NCBI GenBank assembly: GCA_002478955.1
Contig: DLKK01000096.1
Location: 1-33,050, forward strand
Length of the DNA: 33,050 bases
Source of the DNA: Treponema sp. UBA7590
GTDB lineage: Bacteria; Spirochaetota; Spirochaetia; Treponematales; Treponemataceae
Direction: 5' to 3'
Part shown: piece after piece, positions 23,015-30,805 of the stretch
Layout of the letters: each line of letters starts with the position of its first letter
Position numbering within the stretch: position 1 is the first letter of the stretch
Program-made: the position numbers and the translations under genes
Notes under the pieces: model-generated
What the model was told of the DNA's origin: nothing
The model's input: only the letters and a program-made list of their open reading frames with translations
Databases searched by the model: none

Positions 23015-24004
23015 ATGCTTTATCATCCGGTAAAAATTGGCCAAATACAACTGAATGGAAATCTTTTTCTGGCACCCGTCGCAGGTTACAGCGACCGCTC
23101 GTTCCGCTCAATTTGCATTGAAAACGGAGCGTCGTTCACGTACACAGAAATGGTTTCCGCAGAGGCGCTCACGAGAAACAACCTGAAAACAGAAACGCTT
23201 ATGCGCCGAGCCGACAACGAGAAAGTTTATTCCGTACAGATTTTTGGCGGCGAACCCGAAAAAATGGCTGAAGCCGCTGAAATTGTGCTGGAAAAAACTC
23301 ACTGCGAATGTATTGACATAAACTGTGGCTGCCCTGTTCCAAAAATTGTAAAAACAGGGGCAGGGTCAGCACTTACACAGAATCCTCTGATGTTACGAAA
23401 AATTGCAGAAGCCGTTGTGAACGCCGCAAAAGGAAAAGCTGCTGTAACCGTGAAAATCCGTTCCGGCTGGGATCAGAATTCAATAACATACAAAGAAGCC
23501 GCAGACGCCGCGCTGGAAGCTGGAGTGAACGCAATAACAATGCATCCGCGCACAAAAGCTCAAGGCTACGAGGGAAAATCAGACTGGACAAAACTTGCCG
23601 AGCTTGTAAAACTTGCGGAAGGAAAAGTTCCTGTGTTTGGCTCAGGAGATCTTTTCACGCCGGAAGATGCAAAAAGAATGCTGGAAGAAACTGGCGTTGA
23701 CGGAGTAATGTTTGCCCGTGGCGCAATGGGAAATCCTTTTATTTTTACAAAGACAATACAGCTTTTGACAACTGGCTCGTACAAGGAGATTCCTATTTCT
23801 GAGCGCCTGAAAACCGGCTTCAAAGAACTGGAAATGCTTTCTTCCGACACAAACGAAAAAAGCGCGTGCATGGAAATGCGTAAAAGATTCTGTGCATATT
23901 CTAAAGGAATTTCCGGCGGAGCCGAATTGCGCCAGAAAACCGTTCACGCTTCATCAATAAAAGAATATCACACGATATTTGACCCTTACATAATTTCGGG
24001 ATAA
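23015..24004 (+). CDS. dusB: tRNA-dihydrouridine synthase, DusB-like
   Basis: This is an FMN-dependent enzyme that reduces uridines in the D-loop of tRNA. Residues in order: LAPVAGYSDRSFR near the N-terminus (FMN-binding), TEMVSAEAL, the INCGCPVPKIVKTGAG segment with the catalytic Cys, VKIRSGWD with the phosphate-binding region, HPRTKAQGY, GSGDL and FARGAMGNPF. At 329 residues it fits DusB. I chose ATG 23015, one base after the tatD stop and preceded by GGAAGAA. A longer in-frame reading would run back through tatD and adds residues with no family similarity. It sits between tatD and a gene of unknown function in one plus-strand series. Confidence 0.92.
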   Translation: MLYHPVKIGQIQLNGNLFLAPVAGYSDRSFRSICIENGASFTYTEMVSAEALTRNNLKTETLMRRADNEKVYSVQIFGGEPEKMAEAAEIVLEKTHCECIDINCGCPVPKIVKTGAGSALTQNPLMLRKIAEAVVNAAKGKAAVTVKIRSGWDQNSITYKEAADAALEAGVNAITMHPRTKAQGYEGKSDWTKLAELVKLAEGKVPVFGSGDLFTPEDAKRMLEETGVDGVMFARGAMGNPFIFTKTIQLLTTGSYKEIPISERLKTGFKELEMLSSDTNEKSACMEMRKRFCAYSKGISGGAELRQKTVHASSIKEYHTIFDPYIISG

Positions 24005-24013
24005 ACTAAAAAC

Positions 24014-25591
24014 ATGGGTTTGCTACAGGCTATTTCAGAATTTTTCGAGTCAATTTTTAACAAAAATTCTCCAGAAGTGCAAAAAAGGCTTCAGATGCGC
24101 AAACTTGAAAACGAATTGCGCTCGCAGGAGCCAGTCATTTTCAAGAACGGAAAAATTCTTCCAAATTTTGCGGAAGCAATCAGAATTCTCTATATAAATA
24201 CAAAACCGCTGAACGATTTGCTCTCCTCAACAATTTTCAGCCCGGACGTTCCAAGAAACCAGCGGTTTGAAAATCAGCTTGTCCTTACAGGATTTTCCAG
24301 CCAGACACAAAAACTTGTCGCTTCACTTGAATACGAAAACCGGAAAACCGAACTCGAAAGCAAATCCGCGATGACAACCTCTCAGCTTTTTGACCGGCAG
24401 CACAAAAACCTTGAAAAAATTCTGCACGAACTGAATTCCGACACTTTTAAAAAAATTGACTACGACCTGAACATTCTTCACCAGTTCAGCGACTTTTGCC
24501 GCTTCAATTTTGTGACAATACTTCAAATTTTTGATCCGAACTTTATTTCAGCAGACTCAAGTTACAAACCGAGCTATCTTGAAATTCCTGTTGAAAAAGT
24601 AACAAATGTCCTGGAAGACCTTTATTTTATCATCCGCGGACTGAATATCACCACAAGTACGTCCAACGCAATCTCGGCAATCTTCACCCTGACCGCAGGC
24701 TCATCTTTTGCGCGCCAGCATTCCGAGGACGACCTTAAAGAAAATCTGAAAAAAATTGCATTTATCCTAAAACACATAATCTCGCCGGAACGAATCCGTC
24801 TTTTGATTTGCTACGCAAAAGGCGACCTGAACTATGCGCCTAAATTCGCAAGCTACAACGATTCCGCACGGAAACACTTCAGCGAAATGCTTCAGTCAAA
24901 ATTCAAATCAGACGAACAACGAATAAAAACTGAAATGAAAGACGAAAGAATCAACAATGAGCTGCAGAACCTTTTTGGCACAACTGAACTTTTAACGCTC
25001 AACGGCTACAACAACGACGAAAACGCAAAACTTCTTGCAAATTCCTCGGTTTCTTTCACATGGATTATGCCAATGAGAATTTTAAAGACATTCCTGGCAA
25101 TTTATCTTTCCGACTCAATCCGTTCGCTCCTTAACGACATTATTGTTGAAGGATTTTTTAACAATCCTCAATATAAATCAGATTTTGCCTCGGATGTTTT
25201 CGCGGCGCTGGAAAGTTCAAAAACAATCCAGGATTTTGAGAATTCTTTTTCTGCCGGCGCACCAAATTCTGTCGCAATGCTAGAAGGATTTATCAACGAC
25301 TCGCATAACGATCCGGAATTTTTCAGAAAACTAGAAAACATGGTCTCTACAATAAACAATCAGGCGAGCAAAATTGTTTCCCACGAGATAAACAACATTC
25401 ACAGGCTTTCAAATCATATTTCTGGACTCCTGCAGGATGCAAAAAAACCTACAAGCGAAATCATTTCAAATTTAAAAGTTCTAATGATGTCATCAAGAAA
25501 TCGCGATAATACAGATATAATGGAAGATCAATTTCCTAAGTGGGAAATATTTTTTGAAATTATGAAAAACTATGCTATAATTTCTAATTAA
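24014..25591 (+). CDS. Unknown 525-aa protein, predicted helical and cytoplasmic
   Basis: I do not recognise a functional family with confidence. It may belong to a Treponema-restricted DUF such as DUF5312, but that is a recollection. There is no signal peptide and no clear membrane segment. The chain is mostly charged, helix-prone sequence. The N-terminus (MGLLQAISEFFESIFNKN) is an amphipathic helix that could touch the membrane. Segments around 345-375 (TWIMPMRILKTFLAIYL) are more hydrophobic. The last 100 residues are rich in Asn, Ser and Ile. It begins 9 bp after dusB, so it is co-transcribed with tatD and dusB. Its 3' end contains the strong promoter of the next gene. Confidence 0.8.
   Translation: MGLLQAISEFFESIFNKNSPEVQKRLQMRKLENELRSQEPVIFKNGKILPNFAEAIRILYINTKPLNDLLSSTIFSPDVPRNQRFENQLVLTGFSSQTQKLVASLEYENRKTELESKSAMTTSQLFDRQHKNLEKILHELNSDTFKKIDYDLNILHQFSDFCRFNFVTILQIFDPNFISADSSYKPSYLEIPVEKVTNVLEDLYFIIRGLNITTSTSNAISAIFTLTAGSSFARQHSEDDLKENLKKIAFILKHIISPERIRLLICYAKGDLNYAPKFASYNDSARKHFSEMLQSKFKSDEQRIKTEMKDERINNELQNLFGTTELLTLNGYNNDENAKLLANSSVSFTWIMPMRILKTFLAIYLSDSIRSLLNDIIVEGFFNNPQYKSDFASDVFAALESSKTIQDFENSFSAGAPNSVAMLEGFINDSHNDPEFFRKLENMVSTINNQASKIVSHEINNIHRLSNHISGLLQDAKKPTSEIISNLKVLMMSSRNRDNTDIMEDQFPKWEIFFEIMKNYAIISN
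25554..25581 (+). promoter_or_regulatory. Strong extended -10 promoter of the diguanylate cyclase gene
   Basis: TTGAAA (25554-25559) is followed after 16 bp by a perfect TATAAT (25576-25581) with TGC directly before it. It lies inside the last codons of the preceding gene. Transcription should start near 25588, which places the G10 tract at about +16 to +25 of the message. Confidence 0.75.
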
Positions 25592-25602
25592 GCCCATATT
25601 CC

Positions 25603-25612
25603 GGGGGGGGGG
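25603..25612 (+). repeat. G10 homopolymer in the 5' leader of the diguanylate cyclase gene
   Basis: Ten consecutive G lie between the stop of the 525-residue protein gene and the ATG at 25628, with 15 bases between tract and ATG. The tract is downstream of a strong predicted promoter and upstream of the purine-rich GAAAGAAGAA ribosome-binding region. Length change would alter leader length and structure, not the reading frame. It is the longest G/C run in the window. Confidence 0.95.
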
Positions 25613-25627
25613 AAGACGAAAGAAGAA

Positions 25628-26722
25628 ATGGAAAAAAAGCTAAGCAGCCAGATGATTGCTGAATACGAAAAACATATTTACGACCTCGAACAACTTTTAG
25701 ACATTTCCCGCTCTTTTTGTTCAACCCTGGAAGGCCCGAAACTTCTTGAGTCAATCGTATTTTCCTGCATGGCACAAATGAGGGTTACGAATGCTGGAAT
25801 TTTTGTCCTGGATATACTGAACTCTGAATATTTCCAGCTCGAGACAAAGCAAAGCGTAATTGACCCGAAATCCAACTTAAAATATCAGATTCCATACACA
25901 GATCCGGTAATCACAACCCTTTCAGAAGAAAAACGACCTGTAACGCTGGATTATCTGCTTGAACACAGCCCGCACACAACCGTAGGAGAAATGCTGAAAT
26001 CACTTACACCGACGCTGATTGTTCCTCTCGTCCAGAAAAATCATATAAACGGAATTCTGTTTCTTGGCGAACGCTTTACTTTTGAGCCGGGAAGCGACAT
26101 TTCCTACACCGACTACGAAAAAGATTTGGTTCAGAACATTGCGTCGCTCGGGGCAATCGCAATCAACAATTCTGCGCTGATTGAACGTTCCTCAACAGAC
26201 ATGATGACCCAACTTAAACTGAAATATTATTTTTTCAACGTGCTTACAGAAAAGCTGGACAACGCAATGACGCAGAAAATTCCACTTGCAATCCTTATGT
26301 TCGACATCGATTTCTTCAAACATTTCAATGACACTTACGGACACGAATGTGGCGACTATGTGTTGAAGCAAGTTGCACATCTTATAAAAACCGGACTCCG
26401 CGACGATGACCTTGCAAGCCGTTACGGCGGCGAGGAATTCACAGTTCTTCTGAATGACACAAAAAAAGATGATGCAATACAAATCGCGGAAAGAATCCGT
26501 TCATCAATAGAAAATTTTGACTTTACGTTCAATGACCAGCACATGAAAGTAACAATTTCCTGTGGTGTTTCAGTTTTTGACCACAAGACCAACCCTGTTA
26601 CAGTAGCAGCACAAATTGTAAACCAGGCGGACCAAGGCCTGTACATGTCAAAGCACAACGGAAGAAACAGAGTCACATACGCGCCACCTTCGCTTGTTTC
26701 AACAGACTATGTTGAAAAATAG
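25628..26722 (+). CDS. GAF-GGDEF diguanylate cyclase
   Basis: This enzyme would make cyclic di-GMP from two GTP in the cytoplasm. A helical N-terminus (about 1-30) leads into a GAF-like sensor domain (about 30-185), then a GGDEF domain (about 195-355). The GGDEF domain has FDIDFFKHFNDTYGH with the metal-binding Asp (226-228 region) and an intact active site RYGGEEF (GGEEF 267-271). The RDDD at 258-261 matches the RxxD inhibitory site, so product feedback is likely. No membrane segment is seen, so the GAF domain presumably senses an internal signal. Expression is probably from its own promoter in the preceding gene. The G10 tract in the leader may make it variable. A possible effector, the PilZ-like protein, is encoded 7 kb away. 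Confidence 0.93.
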   Translation: MEKKLSSQMIAEYEKHIYDLEQLLDISRSFCSTLEGPKLLESIVFSCMAQMRVTNAGIFVLDILNSEYFQLETKQSVIDPKSNLKYQIPYTDPVITTLSEEKRPVTLDYLLEHSPHTTVGEMLKSLTPTLIVPLVQKNHINGILFLGERFTFEPGSDISYTDYEKDLVQNIASLGAIAINNSALIERSSTDMMTQLKLKYYFFNVLTEKLDNAMTQKIPLAILMFDIDFFKHFNDTYGHECGDYVLKQVAHLIKTGLRDDDLASRYGGEEFTVLLNDTKKDDAIQIAERIRSSIENFDFTFNDQHMKVTISCGVSVFDHKTNPVTVAAQIVNQADQGLYMSKHNGRNRVTYAPPSLVSTDYVEK

Positions 26723-27401
26723 AAAAATTATTTTTCTCAATATATTTTTTCTCCTCCTGATTATCGCGGCAAACGCCCAAACACCAAATTTTGAACAGAC
26801 AATCCACATCCACGTATGGTCAGAACTAGACGCTTACCCAGAACTTGCGGAAGCCCAGAACACAGAAGCAGGAATTTTTGAATATTCAACAAACCGGATA
26901 AAAAACGTGGCGCCTTTCCTTATAAATGGAATGGTCTACGGCTGGAATTTTGTCTACACTCCGTCTGACAAGCTGCGCGCAATTGATGAATATTTTGAAA
27001 TCTCACCAATAAATCAAATTGACACAAAAGCAAACCCGATAACTTACAAAAATCCATGGATTCAGGACAATCTAGTGCACATCTGGGCGGAATACACGCG
27101 CACAAAAAACCAGATCCACAGCTTCAAATCGTGGGAAACAATGACAACACAAAAAACACAGGGAACCGGCTCAGCTTCTGTAAAGCTCGGTTTTGAAGGA
27201 ATCACTGAAGCAACAAAAAATTCAATCCGCGACGGAATAAGAAATTTTTACCGCCCGATAATCAAAAACAAGCCAAAGGAAATTTCCGGCAGAATCATAA
27301 TCTCTAAAGAACCAAAAATCGGAATAACGCAAGGTCAATATTCGGTTAAACTTGATTTTTTTTTAGAAACAGATAGAATTATAAAACACACAATGTTCTA
27401 A
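26709..27401 (+). CDS. Exported protein of unknown function, 230 aa
   Basis: I do not recognise the family. The ATG at 26709 opens a good signal peptide (MLKNRKIIFLNIFFLLLIIAA, cleavage after ANA), so the protein is probably periplasmic or further out. A TTG five codons upstream is a weaker start. The mature chain has beta-strand-like stretches and several Trp, for example HIHVWSELDAYPELAEAQ near the N-terminus and MVYGWNFVYTPSDK further in. It is not a lipoprotein. The gene overlaps the end of the diguanylate cyclase gene by 14 bp, which suggests translational coupling, although no clear Shine-Dalgarno is present. Whether it works with the cyclase is unknown. Confidence 0.75.
   Translation: MLKNRKIIFLNIFFLLLIIAANAQTPNFEQTIHIHVWSELDAYPELAEAQNTEAGIFEYSTNRIKNVAPFLINGMVYGWNFVYTPSDKLRAIDEYFEISPINQIDTKANPITYKNPWIQDNLVHIWAEYTRTKNQIHSFKSWETMTTQKTQGTGSASVKLGFEGITEATKNSIRDGIRNFYRPIIKNKPKEISGRIIISKEPKIGITQGQYSVKLDFFLETDRIIKHTMF
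27352..27379 (+). promoter_or_regulatory. Possible promoter before the 132-aa exported protein
   Basis: TTGATT (27352-27357) is followed after 16 bp by TAGAAT (27374-27379), inside the end of the preceding gene. It would give a leader of about 43 nt ending in the AGGGGG ribosome-binding site of the next gene. Confidence 0.3.
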
Positions 27402-27428
27402 TATTGCAATGCATTTAGGGGGTCTCTT

Positions 27429-27827
27429 ATGAAGAAAGTTCTTGTTTTACTACTTTCAATGTTTATATTTGCTGGAAATGTTTTTGCTCAGTCCGAAGTT
27501 TCTGCGCTTCCTGAAGAAAAAAACAAAGTGGATCTTTCAAAAAGAGTAATAGTTCCAGAAGTTCAGCACACGGTTGACAAAACTGCAAAGGTAAAAATTG
27601 AATACACACCGATGACAGAAGAGGCTAGAATTTATTATACTGCTATGTACATAACATACGACTCTGGAGAAGCGATGAATGCAGTTCTTGGCTGTCTTGA
27701 AGATTTTACAAAACAGAACAAGTTCTATCATTACACATACTTAGACAGAGACAGAGAACGATATTTTAAAGATGACCGAGGCGTAAGCTGGGCACAATAT
27801 ATTTCCCACGTAAAATTCACTCGATAA
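27429..27827 (+). CDS. Small exported protein of unknown function, 132 aa
   Basis: I do not recognise the family. The start is well supported: AGGGGG lies six bases upstream of the ATG. The N-terminus is a signal peptide (MKKVLVLLLSMFIFAGNVFA, cleavage before QSEV), so the protein is periplasmic. The mature part of about 112 residues is charged and Tyr-rich, with YYTAMYITYDSGEAMNAV and FYHYTYLDRDRERYFKDD as features. No Cys cluster or catalytic motif is visible. It sits between another exported protein and pheS; the gap to pheS is 18 bp, so they may share a transcript without being related in function. Confidence 0.75.
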   Translation: MKKVLVLLLSMFIFAGNVFAQSEVSALPEEKNKVDLSKRVIVPEVQHTVDKTAKVKIEYTPMTEEARIYYTAMYITYDSGEAMNAVLGCLEDFTKQNKFYHYTYLDRDRERYFKDDRGVSWAQYISHVKFTR

Positions 27828-27845
27828 TCTTTTCAGGTCAAACAA

Positions 27846-29402
27846 ATGGATATTTCAAACATTATTAAGAATCTGCATCCTCTGGAAATCAAGGTGCTTT
27901 TAAAGTATTCAGATAAGGACGAACTTACTTCTGAAAAATTAATCAAAGAACTCGACTACAAAGAGGGGCACGCAAACCAGGCTTTTTCTTGGCTGGGCGG
28001 AAAGGAACTTCTTAAAGAAATTGGACGAGTTGCCCACACATACTACGAAATCACAGACATGGGCAAAACGCTCGCAAAAGATGGAACTGTAGAAGAACGC
28101 GTTGTTTCCCTGCTCAAAGATTCCGGAGCGAAAACACTTCCAGAAATTGCGGCAGCTTTAAAAATTGAAAACAAAGACATCGGCTCAGCATTCGGTCAGC
28201 TTGCAAAAGATGGCGTTCTTAAAATGAATGTTGAAAAAAAAGCTGAATACACAGGAGCAGCTCTTCCGGCAAGAATTGCGGTTGCTTCAGAACTTTTAAA
28301 AATGGCGGAAAAAAGCCAGAATGGTCAGATTGACAAAAAAGACCTTTCAAAAGAACAGCAGGATGTAATCGCTACACTTGCAAAAAAACGTGGCGCAGTA
28401 GACAGTCCATTTAAAATCATTGAACGCGAGACTGTAACTTACAAGCTTGTTCCAGAAGCAGCACAGGTAAAAGCAGCTCTTGAAAAAGCCGGCGTAACAG
28501 GAAACGAAATTGGCGAGATAACTCCAAAAATGCTTGCAAGCGGCGAATGGAAAAACGGAACTTTCCGCGGATACAACATTTCTTTGCAGCCTGCACGAAT
28601 CATTCCAGGAAGAACAAATCCTTATGTACAGTTCTTGGAATCAGTAAAAGACAAACTTTGTTCCCTTGGATTCCAGGAATTTGACGGACCTCTTGTAGAA
28701 ACAGAATTCTGGAACGGAGACGCGCTATTCATGCCTCAGTTCCATGCGGCACGCGATATTCACGATGTTTACAGAATCAAAAACCCGACACATGCAAAAT
28801 CAATTGAAGAACCATATTTGAGCAATGTTGCCCGCGTACACGAAAACGGCGGCGACTCTGGAAGCCGCGGCTGGGATTACAAGTTCGACAGGGAATTTAC
28901 CCGCCGGCTGATTCTTCGTTCACAAGGAACAGTTCTTTCCGCACACCAGTTGCACAAAGCTGAAGTTCCGGGAAAATATTTTGGAATCGCACGTTGTTTC
29001 CGTTACGATAAAGTTGATGCAACTCACCTTTCTGACTTTTACCAGACAGAAGGAATTGTTATTGGCGAAGAAGTAAACCTTAGAACATTGCTTGGATTCT
29101 TGAAAATGTTCGCGACAGAAATTGCGGGCGCAACAGAAGTAAAATATGTTCCAGGTTACTTCCCTTTCACAGAACCATCTGTTGAAGTTCATATCAAGCA
29201 CCCGGTTTTGGGATGGTTTGAGCTTGGCGGCTCAGGAATTTTCCGACCTGAAGTAACAAAAGCAATGGGAATTGATGTTCCTGTTCTTGCGTGGGGAATC
29301 GGAATTGACCGAATGGCACTGATGGCGCTTGGCCTGAACGACCTCCGAGAATTGTTCTGCGAGGATATTGAGCGAGTAAGACAAAGAACTGCTAAATTCT
29401 AA
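27846..29402 (+). CDS. pheS: Phenylalanine-tRNA ligase alpha subunit, archaeal/eukaryotic type
   Basis: PheS charges tRNA-Phe as part of an alpha2-beta2 enzyme with PheT, which is not in this window. The 518-residue length, far above the roughly 330-350 of ordinary bacterial PheS, and the N-terminal winged-helix-like repeats (about 1-190) mark the archaeal/eukaryotic type. That form is known from spirochaetes such as Borrelia and Treponema. The class II catalytic core lies in about 240-515: FTRRLILRSQGTVLSAHQL, the motif 2 region FRYDKVDATHLSDFYQTEG, and motif 3 in LAWGIGIDRMALMALG. CAGGTC lies upstream of the ATG. The reading frame is intact. The GC-rich hairpin cluster follows directly. Confidence 0.95.
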   Translation: MDISNIIKNLHPLEIKVLLKYSDKDELTSEKLIKELDYKEGHANQAFSWLGGKELLKEIGRVAHTYYEITDMGKTLAKDGTVEERVVSLLKDSGAKTLPEIAAALKIENKDIGSAFGQLAKDGVLKMNVEKKAEYTGAALPARIAVASELLKMAEKSQNGQIDKKDLSKEQQDVIATLAKKRGAVDSPFKIIERETVTYKLVPEAAQVKAALEKAGVTGNEIGEITPKMLASGEWKNGTFRGYNISLQPARIIPGRTNPYVQFLESVKDKLCSLGFQEFDGPLVETEFWNGDALFMPQFHAARDIHDVYRIKNPTHAKSIEEPYLSNVARVHENGGDSGSRGWDYKFDREFTRRLILRSQGTVLSAHQLHKAEVPGKYFGIARCFRYDKVDATHLSDFYQTEGIVIGEEVNLRTLLGFLKMFATEIAGATEVKYVPGYFPFTEPSVEVHIKHPVLGWFELGGSGIFRPEVTKAMGIDVPVLAWGIGIDRMALMALGLNDLRELFCEDIERVRQRTAKF

Positions 29403-29419
29403 AAAAATTAAGCGGGTTT

Positions 29420-29487
29420 TAGGGCTGCAAAGCCCTAGGAGAAGGGGTAGCCGGCAACAAAGTGCCGGCGAGGGGAAGCCGTTCCCC
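29420..29487. repeat. Cluster of three consecutive GC-rich hairpins between pheS and murA
   Basis: Three perfect stem-loops follow one another: TAGGGCT-GCAA-AGCCCTA (29420-29437), GCCGGCA-ACAAAG-TGCCGGC (29450-29469) and GGGGAA-GCCG-TTCCCC (29472-29487). The related strings AGGGGTAGCC and AGGGGAAGCC start the second and third units. The cluster is much richer in G+C than its surroundings. No U-run directly follows on either strand, so it is not a classic intrinsic terminator. It may be a two-way transcription barrier or a dispersed repetitive element. Confidence 0.75.
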
Positions 29488-29508
29488 GCCCAACTCCAGT
29501 CTGTCAGT

Positions 29509-30792
29509 TTATTCCACTTCAACTTTTTTGATATGCGCGCCTAGACTTTTTAAGCGTTCCACAAGATTTTCGTAACCACGCTCAATCTGATAAACATTGC
29601 TGATTCGGCTTTCACCATGCGCTGCCATTGCCGCAATAACCATTGCCATTCCAGCACGGACATCCGGAGAAACAAGATGCTCGCCATGCAGAACCGACGG
29701 TCCGCAGACAATTGCCCGATGAGGGTCACAAAGCGTAATCTGCGCGCCCATACCAATAAGTTTATCAACAAAAAACATTCGGCTTTCAAACATTTTTTCA
29801 AAAATCAGAACAGTTCCTTCAACCTGGGTTGCAACAACAGTCATAATCGAAGTTAAATCCGGCGGAAATCCCGGCCAAGGCGCGTCATCAATTTTTGGAA
29901 TTTTCGATCCTATGTCGGCGTTTGTTTTCATTTCCTGAATCGAGGAAACTTTTATAGTCTCGCCTTCCTGAAGCCACGAAATTCCAAGTTTTGCAAAACC
30001 GACTTTTAAAGGGCGCATATCAAGATTTTTTACGCCTTTGATTTCTATGCTTCCTTTTGTTGCCGCCGCAAGCCCGATGTACGAGCCGATTTCCATGTAG
30101 TCAGGTCCGATTTCAAATTCGCAGCCATGCAGTTTTTCAACGCCATAAATTGTAAGAAAATTTGAACCGATTCCCTGGATGTTTGCGCCCATTGCACAAA
30201 GCATTCTGCACAAGTCCTGAATATGAGGCTCGCTGGCCGCATTTGTAATTGTTGTTTTTCCGTCCGCAAGAACGGATGCCATAAGAGCATTTTCTGTGGC
30301 GGTTACAGAACATTCATCAAGAAAAATATCTGTTCCAATCAATTTATTTGCGACAAAAGAAAAATGACCGTTTACTTTTACCTGGGCGCCAAGCTGCTCC
30401 AACGCCCAAAAATGAGTATCAAGCCTGCGGCGGCCAATGACATCACCGCCCGGCGGAAGCATTTCCGCTTTTCCCAAGCGCGCAACCATTGGGCCTGCAA
30501 AAAGAATTGATGCCCGGATTTTTTTTGAAAGCGCCGCTGGAATTATGCAGGATTCAATATCCTTTGCCTCAATTTTCCAGGTATTTTTTTTGAGCAATGT
30601 AGCTTTTGCCCCGAACGACTGCAAAATATTCAGCATAACCGCAGTGTCCTCAATATCTGGAACATTGCGCAAAATCACAGGTTCTTCTGTAAGCAAAGCC
30701 GCGGCAATACAAGGCAAAGCCGCGTTTTTATTTCCACTGGCGGTAATTGTTCCTTTTATCGGAAAGCCGCCTTCTATTAAATATTCGTGCAT
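29509..30792 (-). CDS. murA: UDP-N-acetylglucosamine 1-carboxyvinyltransferase, MurA
   Basis: MurA transfers enolpyruvate from PEP to UDP-GlcNAc, the first committed step of peptidoglycan synthesis, in the cytoplasm. The 427-residue length and the motifs fit: SGNKNAALP with the conserved Lys near the N-terminus, VTATENALMA, the DAPWPGFPPDL segment around residue 305, and MFESRMFFVDKL further on. The catalytic-loop residue that is Cys115 in Escherichia coli reads Asp here: PPGGDVIGRRR with D117. That exchange is known from Borrelia, Chlamydia and Mycobacterium MurA and keeps activity while blocking alkylation by fosfomycin. AGGA lies ten bases upstream of the ATG, 13 bp after the pepT stop, so it shares a transcript with pepT. 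Confidence 0.95.
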   Translation of the reverse strand: MHEYLIEGGFPIKGTITASGNKNAALPCIAAALLTEEPVILRNVPDIEDTAVMLNILQSFGAKATLLKKNTWKIEAKDIESCIIPAALSKKIRASILFAGPMVARLGKAEMLPPGGDVIGRRRLDTHFWALEQLGAQVKVNGHFSFVANKLIGTDIFLDECSVTATENALMASVLADGKTTITNAASEPHIQDLCRMLCAMGANIQGIGSNFLTIYGVEKLHGCEFEIGPDYMEIGSYIGLAAATKGSIEIKGVKNLDMRPLKVGFAKLGISWLQEGETIKVSSIQEMKTNADIGSKIPKIDDAPWPGFPPDLTSIMTVVATQVEGTVLIFEKMFESRMFFVDKLIGMGAQITLCDPHRAIVCGPSVLHGEHLVSPDVRAGMAMVIAAMAAHGESRISNVYQIERGYENLVERLKSLGAHIKKVEVE

Positions 30793-30805
30793 AAGTTTTC
30801 CTATC

